Notes: generated from the sequence alone by a model not told the origin. Shown: positions 21,501 to 34,680, numbered from the stretch's first letter. The stretch: 64,000 nucleotides of DNA from Anisakis pegreffii (GCA_035041965.1 JAPYMA010002778.1:62001-126000), one strand, 5' to 3'. Program-made: numbers and translations.

Positions 21501-24500
21501 AACCGCGTAGTCGGTGTGATTAACGGTGTCGCTATCGGATCAGATGGAGGCATTGTTTCAGTTGTTGTGGATAGTTTGCTTGTGGTGGACTGGGTAGTCG
21601 GTGTGATTAACGGTGTCGTTATTGGACCAGAGGAAGGCATTGTTTCAGTTGTTGTGGATGGTTTGCTTGTGGTAGACTGGGTAGTCGGTTTGGATAACAG
21701 TGTCGTTATCGGTTTGGAGGATGGCATTGCTTGAGTTGAAGATTCTAAAAATTATTAAACATTTTCAACGTTCATGTGCATTCAGTGAAATATTTCAGAC
21801 AACAAATACTCTTGGTAAAACGCACTCAGCGTTTTCAAACGCTTGCTTGCTAATTGTAAGATCATCTGACAATAATTCTGCAAAAAAAGTTCATGCAGAT
21901 CTAAAGCATCGCATCGATACATCACAGGATATCAATCTGATCATTTGGTCGCTTTTGATTCTCAGTTTCTGTTTTGTTGATATCATTTGCAAAATATAAT
22001 GAAGCTTTCGTTAATGATGTTTTGAACCTGGTGCAGAACTCCATTCTGCCACCCACATACTCATCCCTTTTGACTCAGATTTGTACACAACGGTCATCAT
22101 ATTTTTGGTGTTCGTTTCGACGGTTACGTGGTGTCCAGACGAGTCACTTCTGATGCTGAAATAACCTCATTTTCATGGTCGTTTAAAGACGATGTCTGGT
22201 TTCGGCTCTCATTTCCTTTTCAAATTGTGGCACTGTGACGCACGTGACCTGAACCGATACGAGGTTATCAAATTTATTAGCACGATGGAGTAATGATATT
22301 CGTATGATCGTGACGCGATTCCTCTCATCAGCGCGATCAAACTTCCCAGGAGAGTGCTCGTTTCGCTAGCCTGTTCATCCGTAGCAAATGCATCAGACTA
22401 TCGATGCTTTCGTTTTTGCTTCGGTCGCTTCCGCTTGTTCATCTCACTATCGCTTACTTTGCTCCAATTGCAAATGAACATTTCACTTGTCCTGATTACC
22501 AAGGTATGAGATACCTCAATCGAATATACATGCCGCTCTAGGCTCAATAGTTGCTGCGAAAAGTATTCGTAGGAAGAGAACCGCAAAAAGCACGAGTAAA
22601 CATTGAAAGTGAGATTGCAGTCAATCACTTACGTGGACAGCAAGCTCGCATTTCTAATACCTTCGAAAATACGAATTGAATCAGATGAAGCCAGCAAGAG
22701 GGCTTCAAATTTGATTAAGACCCTGGAACCAACCGGAACCAGTAGCTGATATCGACACAAAAATTTTTTTCCGCCAAAAAAAAACGGAAATCCGGGTGAA
22801 GTAATCTGAAATAATAATCCTCATGACATATTGATATCCAGTGAACAATGCGGTTATGCAAGAAGGGCACTGGAATGGACGGAATATCCGGATATGTACA
22901 ACATTCTGTTGAATTTGCTGTACTCATGCGACTTTGTTCCTCATATCTAGTCCTTATTATGAAAGTAGACTGAGAAGATTTAAGGGGAACTGTTAATTGA
23001 ATAATCATTGACTTAACAATCATACCGTTCCGCTGCCCAGATAGTTGTGGTGTGGGTCTGGACAGGTGACACCCTGAACTGGTGTGGTCGACAATGTTGT
23101 CGTCGTAGTTAAAGTGGTCGTTGTTTCCTCAGCTGGAAAACCAATACTCAGATGTCAACTCTTTCTATTTCTCGGATTAAACATTATTCTGCTCAGAAGG
23201 ATTTAGCTCGCAGACTTTATTGAGGTCAAGGAATGCATGTATCTCACACCGCAACTACTCGATCATAACGAAACATACTTATCAAGCGATAATATGACAG
23301 AATCATCAAATGAAATCGAGGAGGATTTGGTATGCGTTTTCATCGCATCACTAGGTTAGTGTCCAGTTGATGACTGTGAAAAACCATTCTGGTGCCTTGG
23401 GGTTTTTCGTTTTCAATGAGTAGGAAACCGTGCCTTCAAGATCCCGATAAGAGCATTAGTGTGAAAAATTATTCAGTGGAATTCAACTAACGTCGCTTCT
23501 CACAAACGAACGGAAGATTCGAATCGTCACAGAATGTATTAAGCCAAAGTCCATCCGGTTGCATTTCCACACAGCTGCCAAAATAAATCTGCGGCACTGG
23601 GTAACCTTAAAGTTTCAGGCAGTCACAGTTCTGGCATCAGAAAATTGCTGTATGACAACACTGAAGTAATACATAAGAGAATTTTCACTGCTCAATGATG
23701 AAAGTTCGTTGTTCTGGACTTATACATCTCGACCAATGGTGGGGGGAGTTTTGAACGTCTGTGCTATTGATCTGCTGCTCACGATGAAAGCAGAAGTTTT
23801 TGAGTTGCTCAATGCTCAGGGCAGAAAGTATTTGTAGCTGCTTGTTTACTACTCATGGTCATATTTATGAACACTCTCTTGCTGGCGTGCTTCTGATTTG
23901 ACCCTGATTGATCACGGGCAGTGGTGACTAAGCCATTCCAGAATGCACTCGTTGAAATGAGGTGATTTAACCTGAATTCCAATTGCTGAAGTTGAATGCT
24001 GTAGCATCGCTCCAAACGTATCCCGACGTCTGATAGAATAGCCCGATCAGTTGATGCGATTTACTCAAATGTGCAACGAACGTGTTTGTCTGAATATCAC
24101 TCATGCTTCTGATTCATTTGTGATCTCAGAATTTGCACGTTCAAAATCTCTTTATTGCTGGAGAAGTCGTTCAAGTTATGTTACATGAAAAATGAATTGA
24201 GTAATTATCATCATCACAAGGCTGATGAAACTGTTCAATTCGGTTTACTATGTTATTTTCATTATTAATCAGTGATTGGAAAGAGTGTCGTTTGAAACCC
24301 ATGATACCTAACAATTTCAAAATAAATGCAAACAAAAGTTGCGATAACGAATTGATAGGTGAGCGTTTTAGCGTGTCATAAAATGAAGAATTTGCACTCT
24401 CGGATAGCAAAATTCTATTCCTTGGTTGTTTATCACTTATTTTCATGCACATATCATCAAACAATTGATATCTCTAATTCATTCGAAGACTTTTCTGCAA

Positions 24501-24805
24501 CGGTCCAAATAAGAGTTGATTCAAGCGGCAAACTTTAGAAAACGCAAAATTGTAATGGACGTAATTTCAACCGCAAACTTCATTGGAACTATAGTAGAAT
24601 GCGTGCTGATTCCTATTGCACTACAGTATTTGCTTTGTCAAAACGCTTCGAAAGCTCACCTCACGATCGTGGATGGACACTAGAGCTGCATTTTCTTTTG
24701 CACAATGTTCGTTTGCCACTTTTAAACTTGCCACTGCTCTCATGAGCTTGTAGCAATGGCCCGTGTGCTGGAAGTATTGATACCCTTCAGAGCATTGCGT
24801 CTCAG
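18578..24805 (-). CDS. Secreted CTLD-CUB-mucin-CUB-CTLD lectin (clec type)
   Basis: Exons, 5' to 3' on the minus strand: 24805-24660, 23985 to about 23830 (3' border unclear), 23605-23492, 23132-23026, 22805-22633, 22155-22028, 21744-20816, 20566-20391, 20114-19987, 19717-19517, 19392-19276, 18690-18578. Apart from the second exon, phases match throughout. CTLD1: CSEGYQYFQHTGHCYKL, SAFWNGLVT, FCDDSNLPFVCEKR. CUB1: GSGT|ITSPGFP to SIRIFEGIRNASLLST. A Thr/Pro/Ser linker of about 280 residues follows. CUB2: ESPSGF|LSSPGYPNDYP to VLAILFTSSALHS. CTLD2: CSSGWYQ, CHKVYEEGKRFDEAMSHC, LFWLGLSYVEDNWKWADG, NNWAND|EPN, CAETFPYMC. CTLD2 has an EPN motif (mannose-type calcium site) but WRS where WND is expected. 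The family includes secreted gut/epidermal lectins linked to immunity. The signal-peptide exon was not found; it should lie above 24.8 kb. Confidence 0.88.
18731..18960. mobile_element. Foldback MITE with 17-bp terminal inverted repeats, in an intron
   Basis: Starts GGTCAATCTGCCTAAAG and ends with its exact reverse complement (18944-18960). Internally, CAGTTTGCCTAACGGA-like words repeat several times and reappear inverted in the right arm, so the whole element can fold into a hairpin. It has no coding capacity. It lies inside the last intron of the lectin gene (18691-19275), about 40 bases from the acceptor of the terminal exon. An ORF runs through it by chance. Confidence 0.88.
20816..21744 (-). 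repeat. Mucin-like Thr/Pro repeat exon, 87-bp (29-residue) unit
   Basis: One 929-base exon of the lectin gene. The unit reads ..TETMPPSDPIATPLITPTT.. plus RFTTSKLPTT. Five central copies (about 21120-21560) are almost identical at the DNA level, with exact 87-base spacing (for example 21168 to 21255); flanking copies are diverged. Dense Thr/Ser/Pro suggests heavy O-glycosylation and an extended stalk between the two CUB domains. Confidence 0.93.
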
Positions 24806-27800
24806 CTGAAAAACAAGACTTTTCTGACCCATCAATGGTAGCTGAAGAATTTATAAAGAGCTCATACCGGTGATCAGAAGGCTATAGGGTAGATCATCAG
24901 TCATCTAAGTTGGTTTTTTGGTTGAAATCTGATAATGAGTAATCGCGATTGACTGAACAAATGAATGAGTTGTATTGCGTGCGAATTCAGAATTCAAAAA
25001 AGTGGAGTGATTACAATTTGGTACTCTCGAATAATTGCATGATCTATCAGAAATCTTTTGAAATATCATTCATGTAAAATTATAAGAATAAGTATGACAT
25101 AAACGTTCACTACGAATCAGGCTTATGATTATTCAGTTGATTGCGAATCGTTTAGTTTTAAAAGAAAACCCTTGAAAAAGTGTTGCTCCATCATAAACGC
25201 ATGGAAATGCTGAATTCAAAATCTGAACAATTACGATTAATTGATGGTAAATCATACATACATTGTGAACAACGGGCTTGTACGAAATGCAGCAATAGCG
25301 AAACAGTGACGAAACTGCTTAGCATTTCTTATTTCCTGAAAAGAGAATAACTTGAACAAGTTCAATATTACAGAACTCCTATGGCAATGCCAACGTACAC
25401 CCGACTTATCTCGTTGAACGGATTCGAAGCTACGTTTTACATATATCGCTATTTAACTGTAATGAATAAGTTAACAGCAGTTAGTTCCTGGTAACAGAAT
25501 TGTGAAAAGAGACATTCAAATGAAGTGTTATTGCTTCATTGATGTCCTCTGAACTGTGCACAGAAATTTGGCTATTTTATGCACGACATGGCCTGCCAAT
25601 CGGAAAATACTACTGAATCCTATCAGCTCTGAAATATTGCAAGCAGAGAATCATCATCGACGAGCTCAATCATGAAACAAAAACGTTTCACAATTGAACG
25701 CTTTCAAAGTTTCCTTGTGACAGCAAATTATGATAGCAATTCGTTACAAGCTATCAAAGCTACAATTTCGAGTCATGACAAAGCAACGGCACTTTATATT
25801 CATCACGAACAAGGCGAATACAAAGCATGTTCTAGTGGACATAAGGTGATAATGGCTGCAGAGTTGACGTCATATTTATTATTTCGATCATCAACACCCT
25901 CATTACTGCTCTTAGATGGGTTTATCAATGTACTTCGCGCAATAATGCTTCAATTTGTTTGCTTATGATAGTTATCAATCTCGACTCTGTATGTTTCATA
26001 GCAAATATTTACCATCACTAAACATTCGTTGAACCACCCACTCAAATTTTGCAAATATATTCTGAAAATATTTTCTGACTATTTCAATTTCCAAGCCGGA
26101 AACACAAGTTTGCTAAGCCGTTTCATCATGATCTTCAATTCGCCAGCATTGTTTGCAATGTTTTATCTGTGCGAACACCTACCGACTTCCAGTGCATCTT
26201 CATGATGAGTCGTATCAGCAATACATTATTTTGCGTTATCAATGTAAGATTACTGTAAAATTATCATATGCGGAAGAATTCAAGAACTGATTTCGAAACG
26301 TTCAACGTTGGACGAGTTCGGCTGAGCATAGATAGATATGGCAAAATCGTCTCGCATTTTATCACTCTCCAAGAACCCGTCCATGATTTGATCGCAACGC
26401 AATCACGGTGAGCTGAGTTCGTTTCCCGTGCGAATGTGCATTCAGATGGAAATTGTCTTTTTTAACTGGGTGCATAATTGTGTTCTACTTAGTGGAAATG
26501 AGCGATGTTATTACTTCTTTAATCCTACCTTGCTAAAATGTCTGCAGGATGGTCAGTAGTGATATCCACGAATTAGCCCTGACAGACTGCATTACTTTGG
26601 CTGTGTATATATGATTTTTTGATGAGAATTATTTCATGCTGATTATTGGTTATGCATCAAAGATTTATTACGTGATTATGAATTAATGATTTTGGCTCAT
26701 TGCGAAAGCGTGCTTAGCATTACCGTGGTTTATGATTTCATTGGTATTATTGTGTTTTGCACATAGAGACAAACAACATTCGAATGCCACTGATAAGTGA
26801 CATATTGATACTGAACACGACGCATACTTCACCAGCAAACATTCTACATTTTATTTCAAAATGCACCGTATTGGTTTTTGAATTGTTGATTTATAAATGC
26901 TTGTTGTTTGATGATACAATCATGTACATATTAGCGACCGCATGATTACGGAAAGTTTAGACACTCATGAAGAAGTAGGATTCGAATTGAATGGAGCCGA
27001 GTAATTAAAACATGACAAAAACTTTTCATCGCATCAATGTTCAGCGAACCGAGCTTATACAGTAGCATGTGATAACCAGATAAGAATTTCGCACTACTTC
27101 ATCAATTCGAAACGGATGTCGTGCAAGCCATGCGTCCAGGTAACATGCCACAGTTTCAACCTGTAATGAGATAGCAAGTCATAGAATTCAGTTCACTCGC
27201 AGAAATATTTGAATTATGGAATAAACAGGCTTTTATAGCCGTTGCATGTACAGCTATGCTCACTTTTGAAGACGCTATAAACAGTCAGCGAAGATGCGCC
27301 CCTCTGATGGCACTTCCAAAATATCAGCCATAATTCTGTGTGTCTATATCAAAACCTCCACTGTGTCATCCGGCTAACAATAAGCTGCTTCACCGCTCCT
27401 GCTCTATTCATCGAACTCAAAGCGAACGTTTGCTGAATGTTCAGTCGAGTTGCATTGCATTTCTTTGCTATTAATTTGCAACGTTTAAATCTACTTGTGA
27501 GCACAAATTTTGCGTTTTTGTCGAGTAAAAATATTTGTCATTTTTAACGTATTCATCAAAGAATGTTCAAGACAAACATTTTTGACTGAAATCAAAGTCA
27601 ATGTGCATTTCACCGCTTTATTGCTAGCAATTAATCTGATTAAACACCCAAAAAAATCGCATTCATTCACAATGCACTTATTAAATTAAAATGACAGCTC
27701 GTCGTTCATTTCATGGTCGTATTTCACAAAAAAATGGTCTTCAGCTTATATTTGATAAAATTAATAGTCATAGCTTCATCACGTACACGAGGAGAGCTTT

Positions 27801-28705
27801 CACTTATCAATAGCAATGAAATGAATACGTGAACGTTGTTGAGTATTTGCTGGGTTTTTTTTCTAAATCAGCATTGCTAAGATCAATAGTCAATCATCAA
27901 ATGTGACAATCAACTATGAAATTTCGCAATTTGGCTCTTAACTTCTAAACCTATACGTTTTATGATACCATCATAAATGTTACATCAGAGAAAAGCATTT
28001 GGGTTCATATGAAAGAACATTGGCATTTCGTGAATTTAATTTTTCGGTGATTTTTCTGAGTTCAGATGAAGATTCCGTTGACTTGGTTTAAAAAATTGAC
28101 TATGAATGAATGATGATTTGAGCAATATCTTCATTTATGTCCCTAATCACTGTGTGATACCGCATAAGTTGAAGAACTGGCTCAATGGAAAAAATGAGTG
28201 AAGGAGGAGGCATTGAAGAACAGTATCAACTGGCGAACAGCCGTTAGAAATTGCAACCTCGAAATGGGTCGGAGGCCACTCAAGGAAATGCTGGTGAGTG
28301 TGTCTACGCAAAATGTCGGTGTGGATATGAACAAAGACAAGAACTGATCACAATCTCCCGAATGATTATGGAGAGTTCTTTTGAAACAAATGATCATATG
28401 TGAGCTAACTAATCGCTTATCAATTTATCAATAAACGTTCGATTAAGCAAGTAGGCAAGTGAACGAATAAGCAAATGCGCAAATGACTGTGGAGTTCCTT
28501 TACTGACTGAATTTATTAACAACATGCAAGTTGAATTAACAGCATGCAAGCCCATAATTGGGCAAATTGAAGGCATGAGTTGATATTTTTGAATAAATGC
28601 TCGCACGGATTTTGGAAAACTCATCAAAATTAATGTGATATCCATTTCATTGATTTGATCGTTCACTAATTGGTCGCCCTCGTTACTGATCGTAACGCTA
28701 CTAAC
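24806..28705. other. ~3.9 kb without a recognisable gene
   Basis: Neither strand has an ORF with family similarity. The plus ORF at 25672-25968 has no signal, domain or splice-like border. The missing 5' exon(s) of the lectin gene (minus) are expected here or beyond but none could be singled out. Confidence 0.5.
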
Positions 28706-30369
28706 ATGGCTGTTGATTGTCAGCAGGCAACCGATGAGGATCGGGCTGCTCTTGACGCGGAAAATGCGAAACTCAAGGAGGAACTTGCAAATGTCAAGCG
28801 TGAATTGTTCCAAACAAAAGTGGAACTCGCCGAAACCCGGTAAGATCGATATTTTTGACAATCTGCTGAAACGAGATATTAACCAAGGGAAACAGTGTTG
28901 TGGCTGCAACCCAATTAATCGCAAGAGAATATCTGTTCATACGATTTTTACTGTTTTCGTGCCAATTTTACTCCATTATAGTCATTAACCTGGTTTTCGG
29001 GATGCTCCTCAACCCATTCTGAACCCGGAATCCAAAACAGCATCAAAGAACACGGCATTATTATGTTGCAGGAATGGACGTACATTTCAGTATCTTTTTC
29101 CATGTTATGCCGTACAATGTTGTCTGTTTGCATTGAAATCAAACACTGTATAAAATTGCGAGCAAAGAGCTGTTGATTTGTCAATTTTGAAGTTGCTCGT
29201 CATTTTTTTGAGCGTTTAAGCACAACGACGGCGACAGCGTCACAGTGATAAGACTCTCAGTTTTCTACCTTGATTGCACATAAAACTTTCGCATCGACCG
29301 TTCCTTGATCGGATTTCAGTTTTGAGCAGAGTACAAATCATGAATACGCAACGTTTAATTCGAAAATGATCACAAATAGTACCGTATCGAGAAAGTTCTC
29401 TGCTAGAGATTGCCTTAGAAAAAACATCAGCGATTATCACTTAGTTTGTTGAAACACACACATCAGAGTTCATTAATGATAACCGTGCACATGGATTAGT
29501 GAAAGCAGATCAAGTGGCTTATCGTCCATATTCACCCATTTAGAATCGAGTTCAGAAGGCGAGCGTATCAGAACGGGTTGCTAATAGTCGTAAAATATAG
29601 CAGAGGAGTTTTACAATTGCTAATCCTCAACGCTTCATCAGATTTTGAACTCAACGTTTCAAGCATTCTGGCATCTAGGATACAGTGTCACTAAAAAATT
29701 GGTTGAAACGATAAACCAATCGGACGGCTTATTGCTCTTCGATGCTCAAAAATTTTCCCATCCAAAGAAATTAACGATAATTGGTTTCATTTCAATGTGA
29801 TAACGAATATAACAGTTAGAAAAAACTGCAAAGTATCAACAATTGAAAATGTGCACGTTGGTGTATTAGATAAGATGATATCTAACTTAAATCACTAATT
29901 GAAGTGTTCCCCGATGGTCTGTATCGCAACAAAAATTCCTCTCCAGACAGTACAGTTCATTATCAATTCATGATTGCAAACAGTTTCATCTTGTCGTTGA
30001 TTATTTATAGCCATCAAATGAACGCCTTCCATCATTTCACATTTTTGAAGCCATTCCAGCCTTGTCCCTGTCCATATTCTTCATCAACTCATCCTCCCAA
30101 AAGTGCACCAGGTCATTCGTCTTGACGAGTTTGCATCAGTAATCATTAGTTGAATTGTTTGCTGTAAGAACTAAGTGGTTGAAACGTTACTGTAAGAAAT
30201 AAGGAACCTGACACTACTAAACTGGCTGATTAGGAACTTCACGAAAGCCTATCTTGGATGGTTGCATTGTGAAATAATAGGATGACAGGAGTATTCAAAC
30301 TTAATTGTTTTCCAGTCGATCAGCCCAAGTCTTAGTCAATAATGCAGTGGAAAAGATCAAATGGGCTTT
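28706..30369 (+). CDS. Small coiled-coil protein, partial (exons 1-2)
   Basis: ATG 28706 opens MAVDCQQATDEDRAALDAEN and continues as AKLKEELANVKRELFQTKVE with clear heptads of a coiled coil. It ends CG|GTAAGA at 28839. The exon 30316-30369 (after TTTTCCAG) joins in phase and gives RRSAQVLVNNAVEKIKWA, again amphipathic, ending in GTAAGT. A possible microexon follows near 30561-30587. No family can be named, and the 3' end before the aminotransferase at 30868 is unresolved. The codon pattern and good splice signals argue that it is real. The minus ORF covering the same place (28409-28924) is a shadow. Confidence 0.5.
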
Positions 30370-30839
30370 GTAAGTATTCGAACGTTTTCCTCAGTCAAAT
30401 CCGCTTTATCCAACAGGAAACAAACAGTGCATTAGAATTTTGTCAAGGTCGAGCGAACAATACGACTATGGTCTGGCTCGTGAACAATCTGTTCTGTTCA
30501 GTTGTTCATGTTTTCTGTCTGCTTCTCAAACCTGTGGAATTATTACTCAATAATTTTTTTGAGTTCCAACAATCAAATGAGCTTGTAAGATGCCCGACTA
30601 CTAAGTTAACGCTGAGGGTTAGCGAAAAATAAATTCCGAGTAAGCTGTGAGGGAGAGTGGGTAGGAGAAGTGAAATAAAAAATTGAAGAAATAGTGGGAC
30701 AGAACCTTCCGCGATTGGTTATATGGAAATTCGTGAGGATACGAACGAATTTATTGCATTCGTTTCATCAACATATCAGAAAACGAGCTGAAAACGTGAA
30801 GAGATTTGCATCTGAATTGAATTGAATGGTTTCCTAGAG

Positions 30840-30857
30840 TCGCATATTCGATTTCAG
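30840..30857 (+). promoter_or_regulatory. Candidate trans-splice acceptor before the aminotransferase
   Basis: ATATTCGATTTCAG ends 10 bases before ATG 30868. In nematodes such a site near the start codon usually accepts the spliced leader. The acceptor sequence is seen; its use is inferred. Confidence 0.4.
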
Positions 30858-30867
30858 GTATCAAACA

Positions 30868-33800
30868 ATGAGAGTGCCCTCAAGTGTTTTCCAACTTCTC
30901 CGTGGTTCGAATCGTTGTATCTCAACGGCCACCGCTTTGTCGGGTGCGAAAAAGTCGTTGACCATAGACAACATGAACCCAAACGTTAAAACAATGGAAT
31001 TCGCAGTTCGTGGCCCTATCGTTATTCGTGGTGCGCAAATTGAGAAAGACCTCGCAAAGGCAAGCAACGTTTCAGAGCATCATTCAATTTTGCCTAATTG
31101 AATTCATTTCGAACGAGGAATCGAATAAGTTCCCGAGGTATCAAAGCTTCAGGAGATGATCATTTCTGATGCGTTTCGGTTATGACCACCGCTATTGAGA
31201 ATAGCAGCTATCAACATATTTGTCAAATGGATCACAGTTCAAATTTCAGGGTACAAAGAAGCCATTCAATAGTGTAGTGAAAGCAAACATCGGTGATGCT
31301 CACGATATGGGTCAAAAACCAATCACTTTCATCAGACAGGTCAGAACACTGAACCTCATTGAGCTGTTTCAGCATTTCACTCACAATCCGCTTCATCGAA
31401 GAAGTGCCTAATAAAGTGCACAATGCTTAACACATTGCAACTTCTTGGAAGACAGCTCACAACGCGAATACATGCTTCTTCGGTGAGAAGTCACTGATCG
31501 AAACTGCTCACTACCGTTGATCATGACTGTTATGCATTCAATCCGACACGAATGAAAAGCGCACGTTAGGCACCTGAATCAGTGGTATCTGGAGGAAAGA
31601 TTTTCAGGTATTGGCATGCTGTGCGTATCCACCTCTTCTCCAATCGATGGCTATGCCAGAGGATGTGAAACGACACGCTGAGGAAATTCTCCACGATTGT
31701 GGTGGCCACAGTGTTGGTGCATACACGTAAGTATTCAAGCTTTCGCTTTTATAATCAGCAGACTTTTCTGAGTTTTTAGATAGTTTTTTGAGGACGAAAT
31801 TCTCACTTATATTCACTGCACGAATTTCGAACGTCTAAAAATGTTGTGTTATTTGCTACAGACGGCTAAACATCTAATTTTAACTATGGACTGCACCAAG
31901 ACTTCCATAAAGTAATGATCGCTCATTGGTGTTCAGTCAGCAGCTCTACGATTAGATTTTAGGCCAAGCGCTGGTATTGAATGCATCCGAAAACATTGCG
32001 CCGAGTACATCACTCGTAGAGATGGCATTCCAGCAGACTATGAGAATATCGTCATTTCGGGCGGTACAACTGAGGGAATCAGGGTGTGTTATTCTAATGG
32101 TAAAACATACAGAAAACAGATTTTTAACTGAATTCATTGGTGATCAAAAAGATATCTGCTTAAAAGTTAAATGATCAGAGCAATTAGGCGTTTTCAACTC
32201 GGTAAGCAGCAAGAAAAGCGTTTCGCTCTCAATCTCAGTACGATAGTTAGCAGTAAGTGTTTCAAAGTACGAAGTATGCGTTCGATTGACAGCTGATGTT
32301 TATGACGTTCGAAGTCATCAAGTTTGGTTCGTTTCAGAACGTGCTGAAACTGTTCGTGAACACCCAGAGTGGCCGCAAGGTTGGAATAATGATCCCAATC
32401 CCTCAATATCCACTCTACTCAGCAACACTGGACGAATTCGGTCTTGGACAGGTGATCGCTTGATTCATTTTGAGAATTTTCACATTTCGGCGAACTTCAC
32501 TTCAATATAAGCAGTTATTCAATTCAGGTACGATATTACCTCGACGAAGAGAACATGTGGGGACTGAACATTGAGGAATGTGAACGGGCTTTGAATGAGG
32601 CTAAATCGCAGTATGACACAAGGGCGATCTGCGTAATCAATCCTGGCAACCCTGCTGGTTTGTTCATTGCACTCTTGCATATTTTTGCTCATTGCATTGC
32701 CTATTTCTGGAAAGCTAATAGCTGTTAAATAACGAGAGCGATACTTGAGCAAAGAGATTCACGACGAGTTGCTGTGAGCAAAAAGATTTTCAGGTCAGGT
32801 GCTCACAAGGAAGAACATCGAAGAAATTATTCGATTCGCCCATAAGAACCATTTGGTCATCCTCGCTGATGAGGCAAACAACTTTTGATACTTCTGAAAT
32901 CATAACCTGAAATATCATCATTCTATACTTTCATCGACTACATTTTTGCGATTTTCCAGAGCGATGCTCTCTCGTTTAAAAAGATTTCGACCAAATTTTC
33001 GCTGAATCCTATTTTCAACTGTCACGATCCGATAACGGAAGTAAATTTTCAAAAAAAGCGAGTATTTTCAGGTATATCAAGACAACATCTTTGACGAGAA
33101 ATCCAAATTCTACAGTTTCAAGAAGACGATGCTTGATATGGGTGGTGAATACAAGGAGTAAGTTAACGATGACACTAATCACTTTTTGCTCTTCTCTAGG
33201 AAATTTATGAGCACAACAGGAATTCGGGAAGGCTAACGGTTACTTTTTGCAAACTGATGCTGTTGCCGCAAATCGATAAAAACAGCGTAATTGCAGCCAG
33301 GAGTTGGTATCGTTCTATTCGGTATCAAAGGGATACATGGGCGAATGTGGTCTACGTGCTGGATACATCGAGTTCCTGAACATCGATCCAGAAGTTCTCA
33401 AAATGTTTAACAAGATGATCTCCGCAAAATTATGCGCATCTGCTCTTGGCCAGGTTAGCCATTTCCAAAGCAGTATATCGGTTTGTTTTTCGAGAATTAT
33501 TACAGAATTAACGATTGAACCGAAGAAATCATTGGAAACTAATCGATCCATCGAACATATCTCTCATGCATCAACCGATGTTGAACCTAACTAAATTAGC
33601 AAATCATCTTGCACCTCATGTGGGTAATCAACACAAAACATTCATCATAGTAGCTCGCATTCGAACTCGCAAGAGTATACCAATGAATAGACATGCATCA
33701 CGCACCATTCAACGAATCGCCTCACGCTACGATAAAATGATGCGTGCAACTGGAATATTAATGAGAAATGAACAAAAATTTCAGGCTGCTCTTGATTCCG

Positions 33801-34516
33801 CTGTCAACCCACCAAAACCAGGCGAGCCTTCCTACGACCTGTGGTACAAGGTACGTGTCGTGATGTCTATAGTAAGAACTCATTAACAGATCCATAGCGA
33901 AAGAAATGTACAGCAAATTCAAAATTAAAATAGCTATGACGTGAGGTCTTTCCAGGAGAAGACCGGTATTCTGCAATCAATGAAGGAAAGAGCCAGATTG
34001 GTGAAGGAAGCATACGGATCACTGGAGGGTCTGCAATGCAATCCTGTGCAGGGCGCCATGTATGCCTTACCGAAGATTAATATGCCAAAGAAGGCCATTG
34101 AAGAGGCGAAGAGGCAAGGTGTTGAGCCTGACTTCTTCTACGGAATGCAGCTGCTCGAGGCGACCGGTATTTGCACTGTACCAGGTAGTGGATTCGGACA
34201 GAAAGAGGGTACCTATCACTTCAGGTATGTAACACTTCTTCTTCCATCACGTTCATTTTGAAATGTCACCTTCCGGCTTCGACCCAAATGTAACGATATG
34301 GATCGCTGGCCATTTAAAATGGTGAAAAGGTGTCTGAATACATATTGTAAAGGAAATGCAACGCTTCCGATTTGATGCAGAAATGCGGCTTTTGGACTTG
34401 GAAGTAACAACTTTGTCGATTACAGGACGACAATTTTGCCCCAGACGGACTTGATGAAGGAGATGCTCGAACGATTCAAGCCATTCCACGCTGAATTCAT
34501 GAAGAAGTACCAATAA
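30868..34516 (+). CDS. Alanine aminotransferase (PLP-dependent, class I)
   Basis: Twelve exons join in phase to 504 codons plus stop: 30868-31059, 31250-31339, 31608-31726, 31963-32083, 32338-32451, 32528-32657, 32794-32873, 33072-33157, 33297-33453, 33785-33850, 33956-34224, 34426-34516. Length fits the family (about 500). Landmarks are [70 protein letters not shown], and the PLP-lysine motif [11 protein letters not shown], then CNPVQGAMY and [16 protein letters not shown]. It interconverts alanine plus 2-oxoglutarate and pyruvate plus glutamate. The first ~25 residues are basic and hydroxylated and could be a mitochondrial presequence. Introns 1 and 7 start with GC instead of GT (AAG|GCAAGC, GAG|GCAAAC). 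One visible change: the usual LSTGAS stretch reads ISGGTTEG. Confidence 0.95.
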
Positions 34517-34680
34517 GCGAGGAATCAGAACATTTCCTTCCTGCAAACCCATCTCATTTCAGATTCAGCTCACCAAACTAAGATCTTTCAATGGTTTTGT
34601 GTTATTAGCAGCATTCAACGATAAACCATTTTCTTATTATGTCAGCATATTTCAACAACTCTTTTAAATTTTTCAACCAC

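Noticed and set aside
20802..21734. Long plus-strand ORF of 310 codons rich in Val/Gly
   Set aside because: It is the exact antisense of the Thr-rich lectin exon and stays open only because the 87-base repeat is a multiple of three. The minus strand has the correct splice borders and flanking CUB domains.
22745..22805. Apparent frameshift in the T-run/A-run of the CUB1 exon
   Set aside because: A careful recount (nine T, seven A, five T on the minus strand) keeps the CUB frame open, and the exon phases agree without any correction.
28409..28924. Minus-strand 171-codon ORF
   Set aside because: The plus strand at the same place has a coiled-coil exon with a good donor; the minus frame shows no family features or splice-like borders.
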